Shown here piece by piece: positions 9,818-19,190 of a DNA stretch of 64,000 nucleotides; position 1 is the stretch's first letter, and each line of letters starts with the position of its first letter. The stretch is from Microlunatus soli (GTDB lineage Bacteria > Actinomycetota > Actinomycetes > Propionibacteriales > Propionibacteriaceae). Location of the stretch: positions 4,464,001 to 4,528,000 of the forward strand of contig NZ_LT629772.1 of the NCBI RefSeq assembly GCF_900105385.1. The letters run 5' to 3'. Position numbers and translations under genes: made by a program. The notes below the pieces were generated by a model. The model saw nothing but the letters and a program-made list of their open reading frames with translations. It searched no databases and was not told the DNA's origin.

Positions 9818-11046
9818 TCCTCGTCGTACAGCAGGACGCCACGGTCGGCCCAGTCGAGGGGCGAAGCCGGCTGGCCGTCGAGCAACCCGAGGAGAGGACG
9901 CCGGTCGGCGATCCGCTGTCGAAGCTCGGCGCTGCCCCACAGCCGGTCCAGGGCGTGCGACTCGCCGGGGTTGTCGACGCCGGCGCCGGGCTCGCGCAGC
10001 CCGAACTCGGGGTACAGCGAGCCGAGGATCTCCATCATGATCAAGGTCGTCTCGATCGGCCGGTAGCTGTCCCGGTCGATGACATGCAGTCCGACCCCGC
10101 GGCAGCCGGTGCCGGCATACTTGGAGAAGGTGGGGACGAACGACACGTCCCGCCAGAGCACGCCGGGCAGCCGCCGTTCCCGGAGCGCCGCGGTGAGCCG
10201 ACCGTCGATCCACGGCGCGCCGAATGTCTCGAACGGGGTCGTGGTCCCGCGGCCCTCGCTGAGGTTGGTTCCTTCGAACAGGCAGCTTCCGACGTAGCTG
10301 ATCGCGGTCTGCAGGGTCGGGATGTTCGGCGACGGCGGCACCCACACCAGCCCGGTCCGATCGAAATGATCGGAGCGTCGCCAGCCGGTCATCGGCACGG
10401 TCGAGAGCCGGGCCGGTCGGCCGGCCACTGCAGCGATCTCCTGATCATTGAGGTGCCGGGCGAGTTCGGCCAGCGTGAGTCCGTGCCGGATCGGGATCGG
10501 CACCCGGCCGACGAAGCTGGCGTAGCCGCGGTCCAGGCTGGCACCGCCGGCGCGGACCCCGCCGATCGGATTCGGCCGGTCCAGGATGATCACCGGACGC
10601 TCGGTCGTCGCGGCAGCGATCATCAGGTCGTACAGGCTCCACAGGTAGGTGTAGAACCGGGCGCCGATGTCCTGCAGGTCGATGATCACGGCCTCGACCT
10701 CGGAGGCGTCGAGCAGTTCGGTGAGTTGCGGCCCGGTGCGCAGATAGCTGTCGAAGACCGGAAGTCCGGTGTCGGGATCGAGGTCCTGATCTTCGCTGAA
10801 GCCGGCCTGCGCGGAGCCGCGGAGGCCGTGCTCGGGACCGAACAGCGCGGTCAGCCGGACCCCGGCGCGGAGCAGGCCGACCCCGGTCGGTGTCAGATCG
10901 GACAGCACGCCGGTGTAGTTGGTGAGCAGCCCATAGCGGCGTCCCGGATCGCCGAGCAGGGCCGGATCGCTCGCCACCCGGTCCGCTCCGGTACGTACCC
11001 GGGCATCGGCCTCGACGGAGTTGTTGATCATGGTCGGCTCGATCAT
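9793..11046 (-). CDS. namZ: DUF1343 exo-beta-N-acetylmuramidase (NamZ family)
   Basis: Member of the DUF1343/GH171 family, whose characterised member, Bacillus subtilis NamZ (YbbC), releases MurNAc from the non-reducing end of peptidoglycan fragments. 417 residues cover the family core: GLLTNYTGV, LFGPEHGLRG, VEAVIIDLQDIGARFYTY, ILDRPNPIGG, and EGTNLSEGRGTTTPFE. No signal peptide is evident from either candidate start (ATG 11046 or 11031), so it may act inside the cell or leave by another route. ATG 11046 is preferred because TAGGTT lies 8 bases upstream. The last residues are encoded by a dispersed repeat. The acetyltransferase, importer and deacetylase genes downstream suggest amino-sugar recycling. 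Confidence 0.88.
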   Translation of the reverse strand: MIEPTMINNSVEADARVRTGADRVASDPALLGDPGRRYGLLTNYTGVLSDLTPTGVGLLRAGVRLTALFGPEHGLRGSAQAGFSEDQDLDPDTGLPVFDSYLRTGPQLTELLDASEVEAVIIDLQDIGARFYTYLWSLYDLMIAAATTERPVIILDRPNPIGGVRAGGASLDRGYASFVGRVPIPIRHGLTLAELARHLNDQEIAAVAGRPARLSTVPMTGWRRSDHFDRTGLVWVPPSPNIPTLQTAISYVGSCLFEGTNLSEGRGTTTPFETFGAPWIDGRLTAALRERRLPGVLWRDVSFVPTFSKYAGTGCRGVGLHVIDRDSYRPIETTLIMMEILGSLYPEFGLREPGAGVDNPGESHALDRLWGSAELRQRIADRRPLLGLLDGQPASPLDWADRGVLLYDEDPGPVEGS

Positions 11047-11054
11047 GACCGGAC

Positions 11055-11060
11055 AACCTA
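11055..11060 (-). promoter_or_regulatory. -10 element (TAGGTT) of leaderless namZ
   Basis: TAGGTT on the minus strand, 8 bases before the ATG at 11046; no convincing -35. Confidence 0.45.
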
Positions 11061-11101
11061 CCGGCAGTTCGAAGTCGGCCGCCCGGAGGGTTGGCCCGCC
11101 G

Positions 11102-13087
11102 TCACTGCCTCCACAGGATCTTGTCGCCGACCTCGTTGCGGTAGGAGACCTTGTCCTGACCGCCGGTGTAACTCATCGCCCGGAAGCCGACATCGCCCTC
11201 GACACACTCGCCCGATGCGAGGGTTCGGCGCGGCAGTTCGGTGCTGGTCGTCGTCCGCTGACCGGTCGCATACCCGTCGTAGAAGGCGAAGTCCGACGGT
11301 GAGACCCGGCGGCGGACGTCGGCCGGCGCGCCGTCGGCATCGGTGTCCTTCCCGGCGCAGAACCGCACGTGCACTCGTACCGTGGCGTCATGGTCGTGCA
11401 CCACCGGATCGACTTCGGTGACGGTGATCACGGTGCCGTTGCTGAGCTTGGCGGACTCGCCGACGGAGGTGTCGAGGTCGATCGGATCGTCGGTGGCGAG
11501 TTGCTGGGCGACCGCAGCGCCGATCAACACCGCCATCACCAGGATCGGGCCGACGAAGGCGAACACCCACAGCCGTTTTGCTCGACGGATCGCTTGCCGA
11601 TGGGTCTCGATGTCGATCGGGCTGGTCGCAACGCGCAGGACGGGGACGTCGCGGAGCCGATCGTCGAGTTGCCGCTGCAATTTCTGCGATCCGCGGAAGC
11701 CCGACACCATCAGGTCGAGCGAACGCAGCGCGCGGTCCACGATCGTGGTCCGTCCGGCAGGATCGGCGATCACCAGACCCGCGTCGTTCAGGTCGATCTG
11801 CTGGAACACCGCCGGCACCTTGCGGCCGTCGACGTTGCCGTTCTGGTAGGTCGTCAGCGTCCGTCGGCCGATCCGCACATCTGCCACCGCCGTCGAGTAG
11901 CCGGCCGTCAGCCGTTGTCTACCCCAGGAATGGAAGGTCTTGCCCTTCTCCGGAGGCAACTGCTCCCGCAGCATCGGGAACGCCTCCGGCGCCGGTCGGC
12001 CGGCAACGAGGGCCAGGTGCACCCCGTCCGAACCGGATCGCAGGGCCTGCCGGACACCGGCGACGGTCGGTGCTGCGTCGTCCAGCCCGAGGGTCCGGCT
12101 TCGGCGCGCCCAGCCGGGACTGACGTCCATGGCGACCGACAGCAACTCGGTCTCGATCTGCTCGTCCGAGGCGGTCGTCAGGTCGTCGATCAGCAGCGGC
12201 AGGATCCGCTCCCGGTCCTGCGGTGACTGCGCCGCTGCGTTGCCGATCGCCAGATAGTGCTCACTGCGCATCCCGGCCAGGTTCACGAAGGTGTCCCGGC
12301 CGGTCGCGTTCACCGCCTCGAAGGTGTTGCCGGACCGAGTCGCGATCAGCTGTGCGGCGACCAGGCCGTCCAACGTCGACGGCAAGGAGGTGGACAGCAT
12401 CAGCTGATCGTTCGGGGCGGGCAGGCTGCCCCGGCGGGTGTTCGCCGCCAGCGGCGGGCCACCGTCGGCCGGTGCGGCCGGCACGGTCGGCGCGACGAAT
12501 CCCGGCCGACCGCCGTTGCCGGGGCCGGTGGCCGTCCCGAGCAGCAGTTCGGAGGTGGTGAAGAAGGTGCAGCGGACCTGGCCGGCAGCGGGGTCCAGCT
12601 CGGTCAGTCGGCGGTGCGCCGCAGCGGCCAGGTCGGTGGTGACGTCCTCCAGAGCGTTCAGGGCGAGCGCATCCAGCCCGTAGCGGACGGTGCGGTCGGT
12701 GGGCCACGGGAACGGCTGGGCGGGCAGCGGGCCCTGGTCCTCCTCGATCCGCGGTGCGGCGAAGAGCAGCGCGAGTCCCTGCCAGGCCGCGGTCAGCACG
12801 TCGACACTGCCGGCCACGGTGAACGTGCTGGTGTCCGAGCCGACCACGGCTTCGACCTCGGCGGTGCCGACTCCACCGCCCGGCAGCTCGATCGGTCGTC
12901 GGAGTTCGCTGCGGATGACGGCCGCCGCACACCGCAGGGACCCGAGGTCGGTGAGCGGCTCGTCCGCTGCGCCGTACCCGAAGGTCACGCCGAGGACGTA
13001 CGTCGGCGCGGACGGTCCGCTCTGCTGGCCCTCGGGTGGCTCGATGAGCTGCCAGTCGAAGCCGTCGCGATGCACCCACGTGAACAC
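11102..13087 (-). CDS. Unrecognised membrane-anchored protein, possible M16-like N-domain
   Basis: 661 residues, function not recognised. The N-terminal part (TYVLGVTFGYGAADEPLTDLG, then GTAEVEAVVGSDTSTFTV and DVLTAAWQGLALLF) resembles the layout of M16 peptidase domains, but the zinc motif HxxEH is absent, so any such domain would be inactive. Around residue 510 there is one strong membrane span (LWVFAFVGPILVMAVLIGAA), followed by about 120 residues resembling a DUF4352-like beta domain with two cysteines (VRFCAGKD and ASGECVEG). The topology suggests a large cytoplasmic part and a small external one. The GTG at 13087 is chosen because TAGGTT lies 7 bases upstream. Confidence 0.65.
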   Translation of the reverse strand: MFTWVHRDGFDWQLIEPPEGQQSGPSAPTYVLGVTFGYGAADEPLTDLGSLRCAAAVIRSELRRPIELPGGGVGTAEVEAVVGSDTSTFTVAGSVDVLTAAWQGLALLFAAPRIEEDQGPLPAQPFPWPTDRTVRYGLDALALNALEDVTTDLAAAAHRRLTELDPAAGQVRCTFFTTSELLLGTATGPGNGGRPGFVAPTVPAAPADGGPPLAANTRRGSLPAPNDQLMLSTSLPSTLDGLVAAQLIATRSGNTFEAVNATGRDTFVNLAGMRSEHYLAIGNAAAQSPQDRERILPLLIDDLTTASDEQIETELLSVAMDVSPGWARRSRTLGLDDAAPTVAGVRQALRSGSDGVHLALVAGRPAPEAFPMLREQLPPEKGKTFHSWGRQRLTAGYSTAVADVRIGRRTLTTYQNGNVDGRKVPAVFQQIDLNDAGLVIADPAGRTTIVDRALRSLDLMVSGFRGSQKLQRQLDDRLRDVPVLRVATSPIDIETHRQAIRRAKRLWVFAFVGPILVMAVLIGAAVAQQLATDDPIDLDTSVGESAKLSNGTVITVTEVDPVVHDHDATVRVHVRFCAGKDTDADGAPADVRRRVSPSDFAFYDGYATGQRTTTSTELPRRTLASGECVEGDVGFRAMSYTGGQDKVSYRNEVGDKILWRQ

Positions 13088-13094
13088 GGGCGTC

Positions 13095-13100
13095 AACCTA
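13095..13100 (-). promoter_or_regulatory. -10 element (TAGGTT) of leaderless gene
   Basis: TAGGTT, 7 bases before the GTG at 13087 on the minus strand; it decides the start in favour of that GTG over a TTG three codons upstream. Confidence 0.5.
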
Positions 13101-13143
13101 CTTCAGCCGGATGCCAGCCGGCGGGCGTCGGCCGGCCGGCCGA

Positions 13144-13671
13144 TCAGGACGGTTTCTTGCCCCGCGGGACGTCGAAACCGAGCAGCTCGGCGGATTGCTT
13201 GGCCAGCTCGGGCCAGTCGCCGCGATAGGACAGCGTGGCCAGTCCGCTGGTCGGATACTTGGTGTCCATCCGGTTCCACAGGTCCTTGTTGCCCTTGCGG
13301 GGAGCCAGTTTCTCCACCAGGTCGGGGATACCGGGGGAGTGACCGATCATCAGGACGGTGTGCACCTCGTCCGGGGTCTTGCGGAGCACCTTCATCAGTT
13401 CGTGGGCGACTGCCTCGTACAGGTGGTCGTCGTAGCTGACCTCGGACGCCTTCGCACCGGCCTTCTCCGCCCGCTCCCAGGTCTCCCGGGAGCGCAGCGC
13501 CGTCGAGCACCAGACCAGGTCGGGTCGGATCTCGTTGTCGAGCAGGTGTTCAGCCACCGCGATGCTGTCCCGGCGTCCGCGTTTGGACAGTGGTCGTTCA
13601 TGATCAGGTACGTCGAGTCCCCACGCCGACTTCGCATGGCGCAGGAGAACGATCGTGCGTTTGACCGCCAT
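13144..13671 (-). CDS. SixA-like histidine phosphatase
   Basis: Histidine phosphatase superfamily member of 175 residues. The catalytic RHAKS motif (IVLLRHAKSAWG) is near the N-terminus, the second half of the active site is in MIGHSPGIPDL, and PLSKRGRRDS is typical of SixA, which dephosphorylates His-phosphotransfer domains in Escherichia coli. In actinobacteria the substrate is not established. The ATG at 13671 is chosen over a site three codons upstream because TACCGT lies 7 bases before it. It appears monocistronic. Confidence 0.85.
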   Translation of the reverse strand: MAVKRTIVLLRHAKSAWGLDVPDHERPLSKRGRRDSIAVAEHLLDNEIRPDLVWCSTALRSRETWERAEKAGAKASEVSYDDHLYEAVAHELMKVLRKTPDEVHTVLMIGHSPGIPDLVEKLAPRKGNKDLWNRMDTKYPTSGLATLSYRGDWPELAKQSAELLGFDVPRGKKPS

Positions 13672-13678
13672 GGGACCC

Positions 13679-13684
13679 ACGGTA
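13679..13684 (-). promoter_or_regulatory. -10 element (TACCGT) of leaderless sixA-like gene
   Basis: TACCGT, 7 bases before the ATG at 13671 on the minus strand. Confidence 0.5.
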
Positions 13685-13726
13685 CGCAGCTTCGGTTGAC
13701 GGAAGGTTACGAACGGCCGGTCGCGA

Positions 13727-14926
13727 TCATCCCGGTCGGCGTACGTCGAAGGCGTCGGCGTCCCGCAGGTTCGTGATCACCGCACTCGACGTGCCGCCGA
13801 TGATTCCGGCGAGCCGCCGCTCCACGATCGGAAGTCTCGACAGGCGTAGCGCGGCACGTCGAACCAGGAGTTGGATGGTGTTCTCGGGCAGGAACCATCG
13901 CACGGCGTCCCGGGCCGACCGTTGCTTGTCTTCGACCAGTGGGCGCCAGAGCGCTTCGTAGCCGGCCAGCCCGTCGGCGACGGAGCGGGCCCGGAACAGC
14001 TGCTCGGCCAGCAGGTAACCGCCGGCGACGCCGAGCGAAGCGCCGAGCCCGGCCAACAGCGAGACCGCGTAGCCGGCGTCTCCGACCAGCACCACCCGTC
14101 CTCGACTCCACTGCGGAACGATCGCCTGGGCGACCAGGTCGTAGTACATCTCCCGGGGTGGCGGGCAGGACTGCAGGACGGCAGGGGCGACCCAGCCGAG
14201 CTCGGCGTAGATGTCGCGGACGGCGGCTCGCGGATCCTGCGGAAGGGTCGGATCCGCTGTCCGGTGCACGGCGTACGTGGCCACCCGCCCGTCGCGCAGC
14301 CCGTACAGACCCAGTTGACGGCCGACAGTGTCGGTCAGACAGAACCGTCCGCCGATCTCGGCGTAGATCGCCGGATCGTCGAACACGAAGGCGGCGGTCT
14401 GGTAGCCGAGGTAGCGCAGGTAGTCGACCTCGGGCCCGAACACCTGCTCCCGAACGGTGGAGTGGATGCCGTCGGCGCCGACCAGCAGATCACCGGTCAG
14501 GGTGCTCCGATCGGCCAGCATCACCGTGACCTGATCGACGCGGTCGACAACGCCGGTGACCCGGGCACCGTACCGGAGTTCGACCGACGGCGGCAGGTTC
14601 TCCCGGAGCACACGTTCCAGGTCCGGGCGCATCAGGTCCAGTCGCGGGGCCTCGGCTGCGAACCGGGCGGGATCGACACCGGCCCGGCGCCGGCCACGGT
14701 CGTCCAGCAACACTGCCTCGTCCAGGTCGTAGGAGATCGCCGAGACGGCAGGCAGCAGCCCCATCGCCTCGATCGCGTCGTAGCCGGGTCCGAAGAAGTC
14801 GATCATGTAGCCCTGCTCACGCGGGACGCGGGAACGCTCCAGCAGCACCACCTGGAAACCGCGGACTGCAAGTCGGTTGGCCAGGGCCAGTCCGGCGATG
14901 CCGGCGCCACAGATCAGGATCTTCAT
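13727..14926 (-). CDS. FAD-dependent monooxygenase
   Basis: Class A flavin monooxygenase of the PHBH/TetX-like type, 399 residues, cytosolic. It has the FAD Rossmann motif ILICGAGIAGLALANRLA at the N-terminus, the DG motif LLVGADGIHSTVR near residue 150, and the second FAD motif RVVLVGDAGYAVS near residue 275. It would use NAD(P)H and oxygen to hydroxylate an aromatic or polyketide-like substrate, which cannot be told. The ATG overlaps the stop of the TetR gene (ATGA), so regulator and enzyme are co-made; this pairing is typical of detoxification of the regulator's ligand. Confidence 0.9.
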   Translation of the reverse strand: MKILICGAGIAGLALANRLAVRGFQVVLLERSRVPREQGYMIDFFGPGYDAIEAMGLLPAVSAISYDLDEAVLLDDRGRRRAGVDPARFAAEAPRLDLMRPDLERVLRENLPPSVELRYGARVTGVVDRVDQVTVMLADRSTLTGDLLVGADGIHSTVREQVFGPEVDYLRYLGYQTAAFVFDDPAIYAEIGGRFCLTDTVGRQLGLYGLRDGRVATYAVHRTADPTLPQDPRAAVRDIYAELGWVAPAVLQSCPPPREMYYDLVAQAIVPQWSRGRVVLVGDAGYAVSLLAGLGASLGVAGGYLLAEQLFRARSVADGLAGYEALWRPLVEDKQRSARDAVRWFLPENTIQLLVRRAALRLSRLPIVERRLAGIIGGTSSAVITNLRDADAFDVRRPG

Positions 14927-15504
14927 CGATCCTCCTGCTCAGTGGTCGCGACCAGGCGGCGCAGCACGGCGGCCGTCGCCGGACGCGGCAGTTCGACCCC
15001 CAGCGCCCGTTGCAGCACCAGTCCGTCGAGCGACGCGGCGACGACGGCGGCCGTCTCGTGCGGGTCCGACACCCGATGCTCGGCGAGCCAGTCGCCGAAC
15101 CGGATCCGGAATCCGTCCAATGCTGCTCGAAGATCTGCCCGCAACTGCTGGTCGCGGGTGCCGGCCAGGGTGGATTCGACGGCGACCAGTGTCGAGTCGT
15201 CCCGCCCGGTGTAGCGGTCGGCGGCAGCGAAGATCGCGTCGATGACCTCGGCCGGTGTGTGCGCGGTCGCCAGCAGCCGGTCCAGCTCGGCCACACCGCG
15301 ACCGATCATCTCCAGGACCGCCTCGTTGAGCAGGGCCCGCATCGACGAATAGTGATAGTGCACGACACTCGGCGTCACGCCGGCCCGTTCGGCCAGCAGA
15401 CGGGTGCTGACGGCGGACCAGCCCAGCTCGGCGATGAGCTCGACCGCGGCCGCCAGCAGGCGTTGCCGGACGGCCTCTCCACGGGCCACGGAAGTTGTGC
15501 TCAC
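14923..15504 (-). CDS. TetR family transcriptional regulator
   Basis: 193 residues with an N-terminal TetR helix-turn-helix: ELGWSAVSTRLLAERAGV then SVVHYHYSSMRALL at about residues 25-60, and a ligand-binding C-terminal part. The GTG start at 15502-15504 has AGGAG just upstream (4-base gap). It is the first gene of a two-gene operon with the FAD monooxygenase and is expected to repress its own promoter, where direct and inverted repeats are visible, until a small molecule binds. Confidence 0.9.
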   Translation of the reverse strand: MSTTSVARGEAVRQRLLAAAVELIAELGWSAVSTRLLAERAGVTPSVVHYHYSSMRALLNEAVLEMIGRGVAELDRLLATAHTPAEVIDAIFAAADRYTGRDDSTLVAVESTLAGTRDQQLRADLRAALDGFRIRFGDWLAEHRVSDPHETAAVVAASLDGLVLQRALGVELPRPATAAVLRRLVATTEQEDR

Positions 15505-15570
15505 GGCGCTCCTTCGATCGGTCGGCCGCGCGGGTCGGCGGCTGATCATCAGGTGTCCTGACCACGCTCC

Positions 15571-15611
15571 AGGGCAATTGACCTGTACGAGTGCCCTAGG
15601 CGATTGACCTG
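15571..15611. promoter_or_regulatory. Candidate TetR operator repeats
   Basis: GCRATTGACCTG occurs twice in direct orientation (15574-15585 and 15600-15611, 26-base period), and AGGGCA (15571-15576) pairs with TGCCCT (15592-15597). The repeats sit just downstream of the predicted promoter of the TetR operon, a normal position for autorepression. Confidence 0.45.
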
Positions 15612-15640
15612 ATCATAGATCACTGCCGGACGGCACGCAA
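15612..15640 (-). promoter_or_regulatory. Promoter of the TetR–monooxygenase operon
   Basis: Minus-strand -35 TTGCGT (15635-15640), 17-base spacer and -10 TATGAT (15612-15617), close to consensus. It leaves an untranslated leader of about 100 bases holding the operator repeats. Confidence 0.55.
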
Positions 15641-15759
15641 CGGCGCGGCGTACGGCGTCCCTGCCCCGACCGTCGATCGGCGCTACCGTCACAGAAAGCA
15701 ACACGCCATGAGGTCGACAGCGACCGCTGTCGGCACGTCGACGCGGACGGAGTGTGGCG

Positions 15760-17175
15760 ATGGCGACAACGCGATCGGTTCTGCGGCGCAAGCCGTTGTC
15801 CGACATCGAGGACGAAGCCAGTCGGAGCGGTCTGTTCAAGACGCTCGGGCTCTGGCAACTCACCGCGATCGGGGTCGGCGGCATCATCGGGGTGGGCATC
15901 TTCACCCTGGCCGGCGAGGTCGCGCACGGTTCGGAGGGATCCCCGGGCGTCGGGCCGGCGGTGATGATCTCCTTCCTGATCGCCGGCCTGGCCAGTGCCG
16001 CGGCCGCACTGTCCTACGCCGAGTTCTCCGGAATGATCCCGCGGGCCGGCTCGGCCTACACCTACGGCTACGTCGCGCTCGGCGAGATCGTCGGCTGGTT
16101 CATCGGCTGGGATCTGCTGCTGGAATACATCGCGGTGGTGGCGGTCGTCGCGATCGGCATCTCGGGCTACCTCAACGAGTTGATCAGCGGACTCGGGGTC
16201 CAACTCCCGGCTGCCATCTCGGCGACCGCCGACGACGGGGGCTTGATCAATCTGCCGGCGATCCTGCTCTGCCTGCTGATCGCGTTCATCCTCAGTCGGG
16301 GCTCCAAGACGTTCGGCCGTTTCGAGCTGGTGGCGGTCGGTCTGAAGATCGTGCTGGTGCTGTTCGTGATCATTCTCGGCGCCTTCTACATCAAGCCGGA
16401 GAACTACACACCCTTTGCACCGAACGGATTCGGGGCCATCTTCACCGGCGCGGCGACCGTCTTCTTCGCCGTCTTCGGCTACGACGCGATGAGCTCGGCG
16501 GCGGAGGAGGCCAAGGACGGCAAGAAGCACATGCCGAAGGCGATCCTGCTGTCGCTGGCGATCGCGATGGTGCTGTACGTGTTGGCCACCCTGGTGCTGA
16601 CCGGGATGCAGAACTGGACCAAGATCGATCCCGCGGCAGCGTTCGCTGTCGCCTTCGACTCGGTCGGACTGCGGGCGATCGGATTGATCATCGCCGGCTT
16701 CGCGGTGATCTCCATCCTGACGGTGATGTTGACCTTCATGATCGGCGTCACCCGGGTCTGGTATTCGATGAGCCGGGACGGCCTGCTACCGAAGTGGTTC
16801 GCCAAGACCGACCAGCGTGGCGTGCCGCAGCGGGTGACCTGGATCGCCGGCTTCGGGTCGGCGTTCCTGGCCGGTGTGTTCCCGATCCGGTTGGTCGCCG
16901 ACCTGACCAACATCGGCATCCTGGCCGCCTTCGTCGTGGTCTGCAGCGCGGTGATCGTGTTCCACTACCGGCGTCCGGACGCCGAACGCAGCTTCGCCCT
17001 GCGGCGGCCGTGGATGCCGCTGGTTCCTGCGATCGGGGTGATCGCTTCGCTGTTCCTGATCACCCAACTGCATTGGGAGACCTGGCTGCGGTTCGTGGTC
17101 TGGCTGCTGATCGGCTTGATCATCTACTTCGCCTACGGGCGCCGGCATTCCAAACTGAACGGCCTCGAACGCTGA
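15760..17175 (+). CDS. APC family amino acid permease
   Basis: Amino acid/polyamine/organocation transporter of 471 residues in the cytoplasmic membrane, about 12 spans. The cytoplasmic start [12 protein letters not shown] followed by [20 protein letters not shown] (the substrate-binding unwound helix 1) is typical of the YfnA/cationic amino acid branch. [19 protein letters not shown] is the conserved helix 6 to 7 region. The ATG at 15760 has GGAG at an 8-base spacing; a GTG at 15754 is in frame. The specific substrate is not determinable from the sequence. Confidence 0.92.
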   Translation: MATTRSVLRRKPLSDIEDEASRSGLFKTLGLWQLTAIGVGGIIGVGIFTLAGEVAHGSEGSPGVGPAVMISFLIAGLASAAAALSYAEFSGMIPRAGSAYTYGYVALGEIVGWFIGWDLLLEYIAVVAVVAIGISGYLNELISGLGVQLPAAISATADDGGLINLPAILLCLLIAFILSRGSKTFGRFELVAVGLKIVLVLFVIILGAFYIKPENYTPFAPNGFGAIFTGAATVFFAVFGYDAMSSAAEEAKDGKKHMPKAILLSLAIAMVLYVLATLVLTGMQNWTKIDPAAAFAVAFDSVGLRAIGLIIAGFAVISILTVMLTFMIGVTRVWYSMSRDGLLPKWFAKTDQRGVPQRVTWIAGFGSAFLAGVFPIRLVADLTNIGILAAFVVVCSAVIVFHYRRPDAERSFALRRPWMPLVPAIGVIASLFLITQLHWETWLRFVVWLLIGLIIYFAYGRRHSKLNGLER

Positions 17176-17226
17176 TCGGGTCGCCGGCGTTGGGGATGAC
17201 GGCGCCGGCGCCCGCCGGGGGATGGC

Positions 17227-17232
17227 TACACT
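17227..17232 (+). promoter_or_regulatory. -10 element (TACACT) of leaderless recQ
   Basis: TACACT, 8 bases before the GTG at 17241; no clear -35. Confidence 0.45.
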
Positions 17233-17240
17233 CGGCGGGC

Positions 17241-19073
17241 GTGGGGAGCGAACGGCAGTCGGCGGAGCAGGTGCTGCAACGGGTCTTCGGCTACGACTCC
17301 TTCCGCGGCCCGCAGGCCGAGATCGTGGAGCAGGTCTGTTCCGGCGGCGACGCCCTGGTGCTGATGCCGACCGGCGGCGGCAAGTCGTTGTGCTACCAGA
17401 TCCCGGCGCTGGTCCGGGACGGGGTCGGGGTGGTCATCTCGCCGCTGATCGCGCTGATGCAGGATCAGGTCGACGCACTGCGCGCCCTCGGTGTCCGGGC
17501 CGGCTTCCTGAACTCGACCCAGGATTTCGAGCAGCGCCGCGGCACCGAACAGGCGCTGCTGGCCGGCGAACTCGACCTGCTCTACCTGGCACCCGAACGG
17601 CTCCGGGTGCCGGCCACCCTGGAACTGCTGGACCGGGTGGCCGGCGACACCGGGATCGCGCTGTTCGCGATCGACGAGGCGCACTGCGTGTCGCAATGGG
17701 GACACGACTTCCGGCCCGACTACCTGTCGCTGTCGCAGTTGCACGAGCGCTGGCCGCAGGTGCCCAGAATCGCGTTGACCGCGACCGCCACCCGGGCCAC
17801 CCGGGCCGAGATCGCCGAGCGGCTCGACCTCACCCAGGCCCGCCATTTCGTCGCCAGCTTCGACCGGCCCAACATCAGCTACCGCATCGTAGGCAAGGAC
17901 AACCCCCGACGGCAGTTGCTGGATCTGATCAACACCGAGCACGCCGGGGATGCCGGCATCGTCTACTGCCTGTCCCGGGCGTCGGTCGAGGACACCGCAC
18001 AATTCCTTTCCCAGCAAGGGATCGCGGCGTTGCCGTATCACGCCGGACTCGGTGCGGCGACCCGCGCCGAACACCAGTCCCGGTTCCTCCGCGAGGAGGG
18101 GCTGATCATGGTCGCGACGATCGCCTTCGGGATGGGGATCGACAAGCCGGACGTCCGCTTCGTCGCCCATCTCGACCTGCCGAAGTCGGTCGAGGGCTAC
18201 TACCAGGAGACCGGGCGTGCGGGTCGGGACGGGCTGCCGTCCACCGCGTGGATGGCGTACGGGTTGGCCGACGTGGTCCAGCAGCGCAAGCTGATCATGA
18301 ACAGCGACGGCGATGCGCAGTACAAACGGCAGCAGGCCGCCCATCTGGATGCGATGCTGGCGCTCTGCGAGACCATCCAGTGCCGGCGTGGACAGCTGTT
18401 GGGCTATTTCGGCGAGTCGACCCAGGGCGCCTGCGGCAACTGCGACACCTGCCTGATCCCGGCGGAGTCCTGGGACGGCACGATCGCGGCGCAGAAGATG
18501 CTGTCCTGCGTCTACCGGTTGCACACCGAACGACGCCAGCATTTCGGGGCCGGACACATCACCGACATCCTGACCGGCAAGCTGACCCCGAAGATCGAGC
18601 AGTTCGGACATCAGCAGCTCAGCGTGTTCGGCGTCGGGGCCGATCTGGACGCCAACCAGTGGCGGACCGTGATCAGGCAACTGCTGGCCCAGGGCTTCCT
18701 CGCCGTGGAGTCCGATCACGGGACGCTGGGACTCACCGAGAGCAGCCGGCAGGTGTTGTTCGACAAGCGTGAGGTCCGGCTGCGCCGCGACCCGGAACGC
18801 CGTCGGCCGACGAAGAAGGCCAAGCAGGCCAAGGCCGTGATCGATCTGCCGCCGGACGCCGTTCCGATCTTCGAGGCGCTGCGGCAGTGGCGCGCCGAAA
18901 CGGCCAAGGAACAGGGTGTCCCGGCCTACGTGATCTTCCACGACGCGACGCTGCGGCAGATCGCGGTCGATCGGCCGCAGGATCTGGCCGCACTCGGCGC
19001 CGTCGGCGGCGTCGGTGACGCCAAGCTGTCCCGCTACGGCGAGCAGATCCTGCACCGTCTGGCGACCGCCTGA
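17241..19073 (+). CDS. recQ: ATP-dependent DNA helicase RecQ
   Basis: 3'-5' superfamily 2 helicase of 610 residues for recombination and repair. In order: Walker [15 protein letters not shown] near residue 50, the aromatic-rich/DEAH box [19 protein letters not shown], motif [15 protein letters not shown], a four-cysteine zinc site (CETIQC ... CGNCDTC), a winged-helix RQC region, and an HRDC domain at the C-terminus ([20 protein letters not shown]). The complete domain set matches the standard bacterial RecQ. The GTG start is set by the -10 spacing. It follows the APC permease by 65 bases but seems to have its own promoter. Confidence 0.96.
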   Translation: MGSERQSAEQVLQRVFGYDSFRGPQAEIVEQVCSGGDALVLMPTGGGKSLCYQIPALVRDGVGVVISPLIALMQDQVDALRALGVRAGFLNSTQDFEQRRGTEQALLAGELDLLYLAPERLRVPATLELLDRVAGDTGIALFAIDEAHCVSQWGHDFRPDYLSLSQLHERWPQVPRIALTATATRATRAEIAERLDLTQARHFVASFDRPNISYRIVGKDNPRRQLLDLINTEHAGDAGIVYCLSRASVEDTAQFLSQQGIAALPYHAGLGAATRAEHQSRFLREEGLIMVATIAFGMGIDKPDVRFVAHLDLPKSVEGYYQETGRAGRDGLPSTAWMAYGLADVVQQRKLIMNSDGDAQYKRQQAAHLDAMLALCETIQCRRGQLLGYFGESTQGACGNCDTCLIPAESWDGTIAAQKMLSCVYRLHTERRQHFGAGHITDILTGKLTPKIEQFGHQQLSVFGVGADLDANQWRTVIRQLLAQGFLAVESDHGTLGLTESSRQVLFDKREVRLRRDPERRRPTKKAKQAKAVIDLPPDAVPIFEALRQWRAETAKEQGVPAYVIFHDATLRQIAVDRPQDLAALGAVGGVGDAKLSRYGEQILHRLATA

Positions 19074-19190
19074 CTTCCGTCCGGTCGCCGTCCTGTGGCA
19101 AGCTGAACAGGTTTCGCCTCGGACCGAGATTCAGCGCCGAAAGCACCCCCGGGACGAACGGCCAAGGCCGGTCAACCAGAAAGGCGCATC

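Noticed and set aside
15708..19073. A single very long plus-strand open frame across the amino acid permease and RecQ genes
   Set aside because: Its first third is Arg/Gly-rich shadow coding out of frame with the permease; only the part from 17241 is RecQ. It is not a fusion.
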